64,000 nucleotides of DNA from Arachis hypogaea. Lineage: Eukaryota > Streptophyta > Magnoliopsida > Fabales > Fabaceae. Made by a program: the position numbers and the translations under genes. The DNA lies in assembly GCF_003086295.3 (NCBI RefSeq), contig NC_092054.1:54357353-54421352 (forward strand), read 5' to 3'. Below are positions 1-11,892 of this stretch, in pieces. The stretch's first letter is position 1; each line of letters begins with the position of its first letter. Below the pieces are notes generated by a model that made no database searches, was not told the DNA's origin, and saw nothing but the letters and a program-made list of their open reading frames with translations.

Positions 1-333
1 GATGGTGCTTCTTGATGAATGGAATATGAAACACTGAAGTTTTTTTGGTCTTGACTTTCCGAACTAAACTCTAGATAGTTTCTCCATCTACAATAATATG
101 AATCATTCCTTCAGTGTGAGTAGTAACCCATATGATCTCTCTCTATTATTTTTCTTAGCACAAAATACTAAACTGAATTAAACACACTATGTGGTAAAAA
201 GAGAGGAAAATAAGAAAGAATAGAAATAAATATTTTTGTGTTTTATTTTTTTTGAAATAGAAGAGAAATAGAAAAAAGAAAAAAATGTCTAATCTAGCAA
301 AATTAATTAACTGGTAGTTTGTTAATTACAATT
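1..333 (-). mobile_element. 5' leader of an Athila-like retrotransposon, cut by window edge
   Basis: This stretch lies just inside the primer-binding site of the minus-strand element whose 5' LTR is at 360-2177. It is AT-rich with no coding frame, as expected for the untranslated leader that precedes gag in Athila-type elements. gag and pol would lie beyond the left edge. The assignment rests on position and on the primer site, not on a protein match. Confidence 0.55.
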
Positions 334-353
334 AATCCCCGACAACGGCGCCA
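334..353 (-). other. Primer-binding site of minus-strand LTR element
   Basis: Read on the minus strand this is TGGCGCCGTTGTCGGGGATT, starting a few bases inside the LTR end. It matches the primer site used by Athila-type Ty3/gypsy elements, which is complementary to the 3' end of a tRNA (reported as tRNA-Asp for Athila, from memory). It fixes the orientation of the element and the inner LTR boundary. Confidence 0.85.
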
Positions 354-359
354 AAAACT

Positions 360-2177
360 TGACGTGGAATTTTACAAACCACAAACTACCAGCAAGTGTA
401 TCGGATCGTATCAAGTAATACCACAGGAGTGGATTATCATTTCCACGAGGATTAACATAATGAGCAAGCAATAGTCAATTGATTACTCTAGCCAGACAAT
501 CCAAAATAAGGGTTTCGATAGTAAATAGCATGAAATTAGAAAATTAAACAAGAACAAACAAAAATTGGTTAAGAAAATAATATGATAAAGATAGTTAAGG
601 TGTAAAAGATACTTAAGTTTCCAGATTAATAATTATATTTATCTACTTTGATCATGTAAAGATAAAATTCATGGCAAACCCTGAGTAATTGAATTCTAAT
701 TCCTTGGCAATTCAATTTCTCCTAACTTAACCAACCATCAATTCCTTGATCAATTAATTGTGTTATAAGGTTAAATCCAATTTCTGGTTTAAAGGCCACA
801 CAATTTTCAAAAATCCAAAAGAAATCTGATTATATGTCACGTATCAAATTAAATCTAGATAATTGAAGAATCATGAGAAAATGGTTTCAAGCTTAATTCT
901 AATGATTTTAACTTCTCCAAGATTCAAAGGAATTCAATTCAGAAAAAAAGTTATTTTCCAACATATTCTAATCCTTAGAATGAAGAATGAAACTCAATTC
1001 TTAAATAAAAATCAACGCATTAATCAAAATAGAAGAATAATAATATTAATCCATCAAAATAAATAGAGCTCCTAACTTTAACAATGGAGGTTTAGTTGCC
1101 CATAGTGTAGCAAATTCAAATTCTAATTTAATATGTAAAACCTAAAACTAACAAAGAAGAGAGAAGAGGAGCTGAGCGGACCCCCAGAACATCTAACTTC
1201 CTTCTTAAATACTAACCTAAAAGAAATTCAAAATTCAAACTTAAAATTAAATTAAATTAAAAAAATTAAATATAACTCATAAATATTTTCCTCCAGCCAA
1301 GCTTGGATCTTTTCCCCTTGTAGTTCTTAATCAATGCTATGATTCATGGGCTTAAGTTGAGCCTTGAGTTAATCACTTAAGTATTGCAGAATTAGAGGAC
1401 TTAGTGGGTGATTTAAGGCCCCTCGGAGGTGACCCAATTGGTGCATGGGACATGCCCTTCATGCGTGCAACGCGTGGCCTTCAATTTAGGTTGGATAGCT
1501 TCTATTTAAGAACTCACGTGCCACACCAAATTTTCCATGTCCCACAGCTAAGGAAATTTGTCTTTAAATGCTCCCTGTTTTGGTTCAGGCATCCCACAGC
1601 TGAATTCTCTTGTGGCATGCAAACTAGGTGTCATGCGTACACATGGGAGATGCGTACACACAACCTAGTAGTTTTCATGACTTGTGCATACGCATGGGAG
1701 ATGCGTACACACAACCTAGTAGTTTTCATGACTTCCTTCTTGGTGTTGGACGCGGTTTAGCATTGGACCCGGTTTAGCGTTGGACGCAGTTTAACGTTGG
1801 ATGCCAATGTCGCAGCATTTAGGGTTGTGATGACAGAGAGCAAGTATGGACTATTATATATCGTAGAAAAGCTCTGAAAATTGACTTTTTAATTCTGCTA
1901 GAACCATATCATTTGACCACTGTAGCTCAAGTTATGCGCATTGGAGTGTGAAGAGATCAGGGTTGACAGCATCCACGAATTCTCTTTGCACTTGTCTTCA
2001 ATTCTTAGCTCCTCCTTGTGCTTTTACTTCTCTTTTTTAACATTTTTCTACAAGAATCATGAAACCAAAGAAATCAAAGTACTAATAGAATAGCCTTGAA
2101 AATCATATAATTACCAAGAAAAAATCATTAATTTTCTATAAGAATTGCCCAAGAAAAGTGCTTAAGATGCTCATGCA
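360..2177 (-). mobile_element. 5' LTR of an Athila-like Ty3/gypsy element
   Basis: The inner end, TGACGTGG on the plus strand, abuts the primer site. The outer end reads TGCATGAGCATC on the minus strand, which resembles the start of the LTR at 19775 (TGATGCGTGAGCATC). The U5 side contains the conserved block (GTATTACTTG ... ACACTTGCTGGT on the minus strand) seen in the other LTRs of this window. The outer boundary is less sure, because the partner LTR and target duplication are out of view. A minus-strand TATTTAAG box lies near 1204-1212. The LTR contains two tandem-repeat blocks. Confidence 0.7.
1632..1805. repeat. Tandem repeats inside the LTR (51-bp x2, then ~19-bp x3)
   Basis: A 51-bp unit containing ATGGGAGATGCGTACACAC occurs twice (unit starts at 1643 and 1694), nearly identical. 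It is followed at about 1747-1805 by three copies of a ~19-bp unit of the form GGTTTAGCGTTGGACGC. Both contain self-complementary cores (GCGTACAC/GTGTACGC-like and GCGTT/AACG-like). They sit in the part of the LTR where the other LTR families here carry their own arrays. Confidence 0.85.
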
Positions 2178-3460
2178 TTAGTAATCACCACGAACACAAT
2201 AACCACCACAGCAAGAACAACCACCACAGAAAATACGACCACCATATCCTTCGACATATGCATACCCACCATACACCTACCCATCATGATAGCAACAACC
2301 ATACCCACTGTTATATTCATATCCACCACAATATCCATATCTACCTTACTTAGAGAAATATACAAAACCTTCCATATAACTTTTTATACCATCTTACTCA
2401 CATTCATACTCACCATACACATAGAAATATGCACAACCTTTCACACAACCTTCTACACATCCATACGGCCAGCCATCCACCATGTGCGGAGAATACATAC
2501 TGACATAGCCATATTCATTGTCACAACTTCTAGGCATAGTGGCACAGAATAAGGAATAATATAGACACATTATTGATTGGGTTTAGGGTCTAGAGTCATC
2601 TCAGGGGTTAATGATTTATTCTCTACCCAAGATCCTCTACAGGTGCCAATGCCTCAAGTTGTTCCCAGACGATTATCTTTGGATGCGAGACATCCACCCC
2701 AGTCCTATTCTAAGCACTCTAGGGCAAGAACTTCTCTTGATTCAGTTAGGAATGTTCATAGGAGGATTAGATGTCGCCAAACCCCAACACGAATTCCTAT
2801 GCCTAAGGGTGACGAGAAGGAGAACAATGATACGGTTGATGAGACTCATATAAATGAGGAAGAGGTTGATCAGCCTGATTTAGGTGAGGATGTGGTTGAT
2901 CAGTCTAGTACAGATGATAATGTGGTTGATGCAAATTGTTCAAGTGATGATATGGTTGATGAGTCTAGTTTAGGTAATTTGATTGTCATTATTATCTATT
3001 GACTTTGTATTTATGATTGATCAGGATTGGTACTTATATTAGTGTAAATTGATCATGTTGTTATTTTTGCTATCAAGTAGATGCTCACGGTAAGGGTTAT
3101 GACCTTAGGATTGACCTATAAGGGTCGACCTAGATGAAGCCCATCATGGATCAAGAAAAGGATAAAAAAAAGATGCTATAAAATTGTGCAAACCATGTAG
3201 AAAAATATCTTTAAATAAGTTATTATAAGTTTAGTCAGTGGATATGTGCAATGTAATATTCTACGCATTGTGTTGTTTTAATTAATTTTCTATGTGTTGT
3301 GTGGCTTTAAAAAATTTTAGCAAAGTGAACTTGAAAAATAATTTTAGAAAAGTACCCATAACATAACAAAATACATCCAAAAGAGACAAACTAAAACTGA
3401 ATATAAGACTAAATAAAGTACTTCACACATCTGAAATCACAAACTCCTTTAATATGAGAA
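2178..3460. other. Unassigned low-complexity region with one acidic repeat ORF
   Basis: 2178-2330 is CCA-rich on the plus strand (Gly/Cys/Tyr-rich on the minus strand). At 2577-3002 (+) an open frame of 141 codons contains a short repeated VVDQSS/VVDANC/MVDESS acidic block at its C-terminus and a basic RRIRCRQ stretch before it. I do not recognise it. It has no clear promoter or partner exons and may be a fragment of a transposon-encoded protein or chance. The rest to 3460 is AT-rich with nothing I can support. Confidence 0.3.
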
Positions 3461-5333
3461 CTACGAATTTAGAGCTGAGCCATTAGCACTAGCTCCACCA
3501 TGATACGGGCAACTACTTCGACTATGATCCTCACCTCCACAAAGTCTACAATACATAGGAGCACATAGATCACGTATATCCATTTCATTCAGGAAGTAAG
3601 TTTTCTTAGGATGACCTTTGGTCACTCGCTTGAGGTGGGGATTAGGTAATACTCTTAGTCTTTGATGCACAGACAGACCATGTTGTTGGATTTTCTAGTG
3701 GCCTGAATCAGATTCTATACACCTTTTGGATCTCTCCCATCATATATACCTCATGCACAAACTATTTTCAATCCAAGCGCTGGTTTGCACATCAAGCAAA
3801 GACATTGCAATAAGAAATTCGATGCACTTGACAATTACCACAATCACAATGCCAAAGAAATAAATTTATTGCAAACTCCAAACCAATAGGCATCTCGTGT
3901 ACTTCAAAGAACTCGTTTTGCCTATCAAATAAGTTAACTTGGATGTTTTTCGATGCATGCTAATTTGACCAAATTTTCTCGGTTGTATATTCAGAGAATA
4001 GATTACCTGCAGTTATACGAGCTTCAACCTCAGCCTTCTTCCTTGTGAACAATGCATTTAGCCTGTAAAAGGTTTCCTTAACAAGGGCTATGATAAAAAA
4101 ATTGCGTTCCCTTTTAGTACTCTATTAATGCACTCCACTAGGTTGGTGATCTTATGGTCCCAGCGATGTCCATCATCATATGCCAAGACATATAACGACC
4201 GATGGATATTGTCAAGCCACTGCTTGTAAGCCACACCCCCGCTCACATAATCCCTGGTAACACATATTGAATTCATACATTGATCTAGAATAGCGTATGT
4301 TGACAATACGCTTATGTATATGCGGTGCCTTAAACCTCCTCAAGAAGTTGGATGCTATGTGTCTAATGCAAAATATGTAAATAGCTCTCGGATATTGCCA
4401 TGCTTCGTTACTATGACCTACAATTGAGATAATTGACTCGTGTCAATCAGAGATAAGGGCAACACCATCTTGATTAACCAGATATGTCATTTGCAAATGG
4501 CCAAGAAAATGTGCCAGGGATCGGCAATATTGCCCTCGTCTAGGGCGAATACAAGAGGAACAATATTCCCATTGCTATCTTGTAATACTTCAACTAAAAT
4601 TTCCTTTTTATACTTTTCATACAAGTGTGTGTAACCTGGACCAGCGGCTTGCAACTTCTAAATGCTTTAATATAAGGGTAGTAAGCCCAGAATACTCGCG
4701 TAAGAATCCGGAGATCATCAACCAACTCAACCCCTTGGTAGCCATATGCAGTTTCGTACTCAACAGTTGTTGATGGTTCTTTTACCACCATTGCTTCAAA
4801 ACATATGGGCAAAGCTTCATAAGAAGCTTCCCACTCACCAAATATTTTCTCGACTGCCTTTTGCTTGGCCAACCATACTTTACAATAACTTATCGTATAG
4901 TTGAACTTCTACTGCACTTCAACAATAACAGATTTCATCTTTATGGATGGGACGACTTCAACCAATGGTTTATTGCTTCTACAATTGTATCAGAATCCAA
5001 TTTAGCATGATCTTGAGAGATGGTACTTCTGGTGTACGTGTGACTACCATTGTACCTCCTTATCACCCAACAATACTGTCTTTTTATAAGACTAATTCTG
5101 ATAAGCCAATCATAGCTTGTTTTGTATTTTATGCATTTAGCATAGAATTTCGTCAGTTTTGATTTATACACCTTGTAATCGACGCCTCTCCGGATGGTAT
5201 ACTCTTTAACTACTGCAATAATAGCCTCTCTAAAGTTAAACTCCATTTCGACGACGAATTCACCATCTACGACAACAGTGGCAACTACACCAATAATAAA
5301 ACAAAAATAAATCAAAATGTTATTCTAAATTTC

Positions 5334-5394
<61 letters not shown>

Positions 5395-5767
5395 CACAAA
5401 ATTACCTATATTGATGTCTTTAGAAAATTTTGGTGCAAGCATGGGATTAAGATTTAAAGTACGCATAACAGATGGCTCTCCAGATAGATGCTGGCCCCCT
5501 AGTGCATTTGCAACATTAGCCACATCTCCCTCGATCATTATATCATCTTCCTCCACATCTTTAGCTGGACCAAACAATTTCATAATTACTTTCAAACTCT
5601 TCGTTGCTTTCAGTATTATAACCCATCCAGTCTATGTTGGGTTCCGGAAAATCAACATCATCAATTTTTTTGAACTTAACATACAACTCGATAAATGAGA
5701 CATGTGCTCTAGTTTGATGGTAGGTCAAAAATATTCCTTGCATACTAGCTTCATCAATCACAAACAT
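3461..5767 (-). pseudogene. MuDR/MULE-type transposase, degenerate
   Basis: The order on the minus strand fits a plant Mutator-like transposase. An acidic N-terminal part lies around 5767-5400. A MuDR DNA-binding segment at 5315-4941 contains the REAI..Y.I.RGVDYKVYKSK and CKWLIRIS-like blocks. The DDE core follows from about 4872 to 4100 (FRSCKPLVQV, GNIVPLVFAL, CIRHIASNFLRRFK). A SWIM-like [10 protein letters not shown] stretch lies near 3850, and a CCHC knuckle (CRLCGGEDHSRSSCPY) near 3530. The gene is dead: the frame shifts directly after LVQV, where the family's first catalytic Asp (normally QVDGTHLY) is missing, and the second catalytic Asp is followed at once by a stop (ISD*). Other stops separate the segments. 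No terminal inverted repeats were found by eye. Confidence 0.85.
5332..5394. repeat. (AAT)n microsatellite
   Basis: About twenty uninterrupted AAT/TAA units lie between two coding segments of the dead MULE transposase, probably in a former intron. On the minus strand it reads as a spurious poly-isoleucine tract. Confidence 0.95.
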
Positions 5768-6755
5768 TATTTGAATTGAACCAAACTACCAAATACTAGC
5801 ACATGCTATCTGTACAAAATATTTGTTACTCTCTATAGTATTTGATCTATACTTTGAGAAAGTACACTCATAAATCCTTCATATGTTATTGAAAGAGGAA
5901 CAACAATAACACATGGATTTTCAAATAAGAAGCTCACATCTTCATGTGTATGAAGCAAAATCTGATCATTATAGTATATTTTTAAACTAACATAACCTTC
6001 TATTTTATATACTCGTCACACTCACTCGCACATTTTTTTCACTAATTTGCAGAACACTCTCAATATGCAAAACAAAACTCTCATTACTTCATTTTTGCAT
6101 TTTAGCATAATACAACACTCTTTTATAGTTGATTTTATATTTTTTTATTTTTACTAGCACAAAACACCATCTATAATTTCACTTTTTTTGCAACATGTCA
6201 ATGATATTTTTAACCAGATAATATTTTAAAAATGTCCCATGTAACAAAACATTAATGATGTTTTTAATTATCTTAATTTTAAAAAAAATAAAAATTTAGC
6301 AAAATGTCAATGACGTTTTTCATTTTGTAAATTAAAAAAAAATAAAAAATCAAAATAGTAGTGTTGTTTTATGCATAAAAAACTTTTAACAAGTATTTTT
6401 AATCAAAACATTGTCGCCGTTTTGTATTTAAATAATTAAAAAATTATTATCACACTTTTGTGCCTTTTAAAAAGTTAAAAACTGCCCCATAGCAATGTAA
6501 AACTCATACCAAAATATCAAAACATATCACACAATTGTTTATAGGAGCTTTCTTCGGTAGAAAAAGAATAATCTGGACCTTGAAGGACCAGGTTGTAAAC
6601 TCCAATAATAAAAAATACATGAGTTGGTACACAAATAAACCAGAGTAACGGTTGGGAGGAATTCAGAAAAAGTTTAGAATTTCTTATTACAAGAAAGCAC
6701 CAAAATCCATTAACAGGTAGGTTTAAATTAGGTTGGGGTCACTGGCAAGCTTCTT
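5768..6755. other. AT-rich region without a recognisable gene
   Basis: This stretch upstream of the MULE transposase is AT-rich, with homopolymer runs and short repeated phrases such as 'caatgatgtttttaa' between about 6190 and 6420. It may hold the untranslated or terminal part of the MULE, but no inverted-repeat end could be defined. No coding or RNA gene is supported. Confidence 0.5.
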
Positions 6756-7200
6756 TTGGAACCCATAGAAGGAGATGGTGCTTACGGTGGAGGAGATCGA
6801 GTGATTGAACTCCAAAACCCTAATAAGAATTTTTCGATTCTAATGGAGGAGAAACACCACGATGCCACATCTCCAACTCCTCCCACCACCACCGACTCAC
6901 CCGCATCTGAGCCTATATCAATGTGCCACTGTGTCAGAGCTCTAAAGCACAAGGCAAGCTCCCTCTAACTATGGCGTGTCAAATCCGCACGGTGTCATTG
7001 CTGTGTCGTCTTTCCCGGCAAGTTTTGCCGTTTGTTCTGCTTTTGCTCCGATGGATGTGAAGCACTCTGAGTACAGTTTGGGCATGGAATTAGTGCCGCT
7101 AGCTGAGGAGATCTGAGAGAAGAGGAAAATAGAGAGATTCAGAGAGGAGAGAGGGCTTGCCTCGCCGTCGTCGTTGCCATCGCCACCGCAGTTCATCGCC
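6756..7200 (+). other. Unidentified coding-like fragment next to ribosomal gene pieces
   Basis: The base composition jumps from AT-rich to balanced here. A 70-codon frame (6756-6968) with an Ala/Pro/Thr-rich stretch ends in a stop, followed by (A+G)-rich then CGCCG-rich sequence running into the S9 fragment. It looks like a first exon and UTR of some expressed gene, but I do not recognise the product. It is listed because the composition and the neighbouring captured fragments suggest it has the same origin. Confidence 0.3.
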
Positions 7201-7230
7201 TCTCCAGATCTGGTCGCAACGCCCAAGCCT

Positions 7231-7371
7231 CTGAGGATGTTCCATTACAACCTCCTCGACAAGACGCAGAACAAGATCGATTATATCCTCTCTCTCACTG
7301 TCGAGAACTTCCTCAAGCGGCGCCTCCATATTCTCATCTTCAAGTCCGACATGGCCAAGTCCATCCATCAG
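7231..7371 (+). pseudogene. RPS9: 40S ribosomal protein S9 (uS4) gene fragment
   Basis: One open stretch of 47 codons matches the middle of cytosolic ribosomal protein S9 (uS4): [23 protein letters not shown] and [10 protein letters not shown] are the diagnostic blocks of the S4 RNA-binding domain. The real protein is about 190-200 residues, so this is about a quarter of it. The N-terminal part and the rest after AKSIH are absent. The match ends at a point followed by unrelated T-rich DNA. Substitutions at normally invariant positions (for example the Gly of FKSGMAK is Asp) show relaxed constraint. It is a gene fragment, not a functional copy. Confidence 0.88.
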
Positions 7372-8054
7372 TGCATATTAGGTCTTTTTACATCTTTTCA
7401 CATTTTTCCTCAATTTAGGGTTTTTTAATTCCTAATTTTCTATCACTCATATTTCTTTGTTTTTTTGTGCTTACTTTAAAGTTTAGAATCTAATTTCTTA
7501 AACATTTAAGTAGCTCAAAATTATAGTCTGATCTCTTCGTTGGTTTCTAGGATTTTAATAATTTATTTAATTATGTATCTTATTATAGCTTGGTTCAAAT
7601 GATTGTAGATGAAGGATAATTTCAAGAAGTGACACAAATTTTACTGTGAGCAGCATTTTCATAGGCCACAAAGGAAGTTCATTGAGCTGGAGGCTCTAAA
7701 GAAAATCATACAGGAAAGAATGGGTTTGTTACTTGCTTTGGACATCTAAATTAAAGAAATATAGTTGTACTAAAGATACTGAATTAGACATGTTTTGGAC
7801 ATCTCACATGTTTATTCAGATTGAGAATTGCTAGTGAAAATAAAATCAATAAACCTTGTCTCCAACCAGATTTCTATTTCCTCAACAAAGTGTTCTGAGG
7901 CCATAAGAGAACTAAAATTTGGATACATAATAATGATTCAATATCAACTTCATTTTTAAGTACACCGGATTCTTAACATATCCCTTGAAATTTTCAAATT
8001 CATAGGCGACATGATCGAATCAAACTTCTTGTTGTATACATTTTGCTTTCTCAA
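7372..8054 (+). other. Spacer between ribosomal gene fragments, one further unidentified fragment
   Basis: Mostly AT-rich, intron-like DNA. At about 7630-7725 a short coding-like stretch reads HRPQRKFIELEALKKIIQER in one frame, flanked by splice-like AG and GT dinucleotides. I do not recognise its source gene. It may be another captured exon. Nothing else is supported. Confidence 0.3.
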
Positions 8055-8612
8055 TTTAACATTGCAAATCCCACCACTGGATGCCAAAGGAAGCTCGATA
8101 TTGATGATGATCAGAAGCTGTAATCTTTTCACTACTTTGTGTTTTGGTCATATGGATTATTTTTGTGGCACGTTGTTATGTTATGAGTTATGACATTCTA
8201 CTTTGTATTTTAGTTAAGCAATTTTGAGATTGTCCTAATCATCTTCATTACTGTTCTACCAACAAGAATTCAAAGGCCACGTCTACAAGATCACTGGAGG
8301 TTGTGAAGCAAGAGTATTGACCCCTAGTTGTGTTCACCTCTTGCACCATAGAGGTAATACACTATACTATTATATGTCTCTTTTAATTTTCTTTGAGACT
8401 TAGATTATAATGACAATTAGTATAGGATGCACAATGTATAGAGAATTCATTCAAGTCTTGTGTTCTGTGTTTTGATTCTTCCATATTCAGTAACCTCTCT
8501 GATTTGAACTTGGTAATATTGAAAAAGGGTGACAATGATTTATCAAGCCTGATAGACATTGAAAAGACAAAAATGAGGGGTCCAAAGAAAGCCTCTAAAA
8601 GAGAGAAGCAAA
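8055..8612 (+). pseudogene. RPS6: 40S ribosomal protein S6 (eS6) pseudogene with introns kept
   Basis: Three separated blocks match cytosolic ribosomal protein S6 in the right order. Block one, 8055-8119: [20 protein letters not shown], the protein's N-terminus, followed by a GT donor. Block two, about 8266-8354: EFKGHVYKITGGC and a degraded VLTP..LLHHRG, with an internal deletion of residues after GGC. Block three, from an AG at 8490 to about 8612: LNLVILKKGDNDL and KMRGPKKASK. The stretches between them are AT-rich with splice-like ends, so this is a piece of genomic S6 and not a reverse-transcribed copy. The start codon, the basic C-terminus and phosphorylation tail are absent. Product: none expected. 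Confidence 0.88.
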
Positions 8613-9012
8613 GGAGGAAATTGGGTTGGACCCTGAACTTGTCAATATTATTACTGTTCTTGAACCATTCTTGTCTAAGGTGTGCTATTTTATTTGATAC
8701 TTGGATAATTTGATACACAGATTCCTGGCTTTCTTTTGTTTTTAAAGCAAAACTGTGTATTCTCCAGTTGTGTGTGATTAGGATTTTAGCTCTAGAATTC
8801 AAACACTTTTAAGAGAATGTTAATTTTTGGTTTCCACAGGTCACTGATTGGTGAAATTCAAAATTCTTGATTTATTTTGATTGTGCAACTAGATGATTTC
8901 CAATAAAATAGTAATTGTTAATTAATGTTAATGTGATTACTGTCTTATATAACAATTGCTTCATAAGATACTGATGTCTGTGTAACTCTAATTAGTGGTC
9001 AATGGGTTGATA
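8613..9012 (+). other. Unidentified fragment then AT-rich DNA before a solo LTR
   Basis: Directly after the S6 block a frame one base out reads GLDPELVNIITVLEPFLSK (about 8625-8681), which looks like protein but is not ribosomal S6. I cannot name it. The remainder up to the target duplication at 9013 is AT-rich with nothing recognised. Confidence 0.3.
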
Positions 9013-9017
9013 ATGAG

Positions 9018-11360
9018 TGATGACAGGGCATTTTGGCCAGTTTCACTGACCTTTTCTTTATGGTTTTAGGGTAGTTTCATGTATTTTCTTAGGAAATAAG
9101 CAAGTTTTGGGTAAATAATCACTTACATCTTGATTCAAGCAAACATTGTAAATTTTACATGATTTCATGAGAATTATGCATAAATTAAATGACAAAATTG
9201 AATGATGCATGTCTCATAACTTGGATTAGAGCTTTGATGCACTTTATTGCTTGATTTCAGGACAAAGGAAGCAAGGAAGAACCACGTTAGTAGCCACGTT
9301 AGTCTAGCTAACGTGACCGCTAACGTGGAATGGAGGCTAGCTTGTAACGTTAATGAGAAAAGTGATCGCCATTAACGCCTTCGTGAGCCATCATAGCCCA
9401 CGTTAGTTGCCACGTTAACTATGTTAACGTGGAAGCTAACGTGGAAGAGAAGTAGAACTCCAACGTTAGTGGTAAAAGTAAGTGCCACTAACGTTCCAAA
9501 GTGGCAGCTGGCCACGTTAAGAGTCACGTTAACTCAGTTAATGTGAACTCTAATGTGGATGAGGAAGATAATGCCAACGTTAGTGACACTCACCTTTGTC
9601 ACTAACGTTGGACTAAGCTCATATTTGCCACGTTAAGAGTCACGTTAACCTAGTTAACATGGACTCTAACGTGGAGGGAGCAAGGAATCACCAACATTAG
9701 TGACACTCACCTTTGTCACTAACGTTGGATTAAGCCACTATGAGCCACGTTAGTTGCCACGTTAATTACATTAACGTGGAAGCTAACGTGGAGAAGAGGG
9801 ATGATGAGCCAACGTTAGTGACACTCACCTTTGTCACTAACGTTGGAGATGGCTATCAATACCACGTTAGAAGTCACGTTAACCTAGTTAACGTGAACTC
9901 TAACGTGAGAAGTAGGGGCGTTTTGAAGCGTTAGTGACAAAGGTAAGTGTCACTAACGCTCTCGAAGATTTAGCAAGCCTACGTTAAAGGCCACGTTAAC
10001 TATACTAACGTGAACTCTAACATAGGGAGAAAGCGGTACTCTCAACGTTATTGGAAAAGGTAAACCCCAGTAACGTTTGCGAAGGGCCAAGAAGCAACGT
10101 TAGTGGTCACGTTAGTGCCACTAACGTTGAAGTTAACGTGGACCATTTTTTCGGTTAGGAACATTAGTGAAAAAGGTGATTGTCACTAACGTTCTCGACC
10201 CCACAGTTTCACTTAACGTTAACACCACTAACGCCCCAAGCTAAAGTCCATACCTACTACACACTTTCTCTGTAAGTAAAGCTGAGCCCACTGAAGAAGA
10301 TAACAGCTTCAACTCAAGATCCAAAGGCCCATATCCAAGACTTGAAGAAGCAACTAGAAGATCAGAAGAATAGTATAAATAGGGAGAACTTTGAACTAGA
10401 AAAGACTTTTGGGCATTATTAGAATTACTCTCTATATTTTTTACTTTCTCTGCAACTTCTAGTTAACTTTTCAGAATGCATTCTCCATCTTTGTTTTTCA
10501 TTCCCAGAGCTATGAACAACTAAACCTCTTTCATTGGGTTAGGGAGCTCTGTTGTAATTTGATGGATCAATAATAGTTTTCATTTTTCTTCTTCTTTCTT
10601 TTCTCTTGATTTTACTAGAAAGCTTTCAATCTTCATCCAATTGAGTAGTTATCTTGGAAAAGAAGCTATTCATACTTGGATCTCTTCGGAACCTTGGAAG
10701 AGGAATGAAGAGATCATGTTAGAAATGCTTTCTCATGTTGGACCAAATTGGGGTTTGGATGGATATAGTGAAATATAATCCTACCAACACTTTGATTTGG
10801 AAATACATGTGGTATAATCAGTGACCATACCTCATCTCTTCTCATGAGCAATTGGACCAAGGAATTGGCTATTGATCAAGATTTGAGAGATTGAATTACT
10901 AAGGAATTGGAATTCAATCACTTAAGATTGACAAGGAGATCAATGAATGCATTGATTGAGGAAGAGATGAAAATGAACTTGATCCGGAGGATGCAACATC
11001 TCCTAAGCCCAATGAACTTCCCATTTCTGATCTTACCCATTCTCTTTAATTTCTGCCAATTACTTTTATGATCATCTTCCCCATTCCCATTTAAGATTCT
11101 GCAATTTATTTTTCGTCATCTATTTTCAGCTCTTTATTTCCAGCATTTACATTTTCTGCTATTTACTTTCCCGCCATTTAATTTCTTGCAACTCTCAAAC
11201 CAAATTCTGCTTAGCTCAACTAGAACATTCTTCCAATTAAAGTTGCTTGACCAATCAATCCCTGTGGGATTCGACCTCACTCTATTGTGAGTTTTTACTT
11301 GACGACAATTCGGTATACTTGCTGAGGGAGATTTGTTAAGAGACAAGTTTCCGTGCATCA
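9018..11360 (+). mobile_element. Solo LTR (Athila-like), 2.34 kb, target duplication ATGAG
   Basis: The LTR begins TGATGACAGGGC and ends CGTGCATCA. It is flanked by identical 5-bp repeats ATGAG (9013-9017 and 11361-11365). It has the layout of the other LTRs here: a U3 with a tandem inverted-repeat array, a TATA box (TATAAATAGGG, about 10374), and the motif AACTAAACCTC...GGAGCTCTG in R/U5. It ends with the block GGGATTCGACCTCACTC...TTACTTG before the terminus. There is no primer site or internal domain, so it is a solo LTR left by LTR-LTR recombination. Confidence 0.92.
9285..10235. repeat. Inverted/tandem ACGTTA-motif array in solo LTR
   Basis: More than twenty copies of CCACGTTA or TAACGTGG and of AACGTTAGTGACA...TGTCACTAACGTT alternate over ~950 bp. 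Many are arranged as short perfect inverted repeats, such as CACGTTAAC..GTTAACGTG, separated by spacers of a few bases. Single-strand copies would fold into a row of hairpins. Confidence 0.9.
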
Positions 11361-11365
11361 ATGAG

Positions 11366-11890
11366 ATACATCTCCTTTGCTATGATTGAGGGGTTATGAT
11401 TAAGTTCTAATTCAGTCGTTATTTCTGGAAATAGAAATCTATAAATGATATGCTAGAAGGTCCTTATTTCTATGCATATTCCATTTCACTAGTTAGTATA
11501 GTCATTAGTTGTTATTTATTCTGTAATTTCACTAGTCAAAGGCACACACTCATCCTTGCACACGACCACATTGAGGTGGAAGCCACCTACACCAGATTTA
11601 GTGGCAAACGAGACGGTAACTTCGGGGTAATTTTCAGAGGCTGGGCAAACTTTGTCAGCCTATGCAAATTCAAGTCCAGAGGTGTTGGGGTGTTCGAGAT
11701 CATCTCAATTGAGCTAGTCACAATACTGCAGGTCCGATGTCGCGATGAAGCTGGAAGATGATCAATCTTGCTATCCTTTTCTTTATTAATCAGACTAGTA
11801 TTTTGTGGATTATATTGGTATATAACTTTTTAGGAATCTACCTGATGTACTCATTCGGCTCAACACAAGACATTATAGTTTTTGATACAC
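11366..11890. other. Region with no supported gene
   Basis: Unique-looking DNA between the solo LTR and the putative TIR element. A 103-codon plus-strand frame (11450-11761) shows no domain or codon signal I can recognise and contains a hydrophobic first third. I do not count it as a gene. Confidence 0.4.
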
Positions 11891-11892
11891 TA

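Noticed and set aside
334..353. tRNA-like sequences at the LTR borders as possible tRNA genes
   Set aside because: They are 14-20 base primer-binding sites without a cloverleaf. I found no tRNA gene in the window.
5320..5595. Frame with a poly-isoleucine tract
   Set aside because: It is the (AAT)n microsatellite read on the minus strand.
9285..10235. Regularly spaced repeats resembling a CRISPR array
   Set aside because: The context is a eukaryotic LTR with target duplication, the units are variable and palindromic, and spacers are not unique. The same holds for the other arrays in LTRs.
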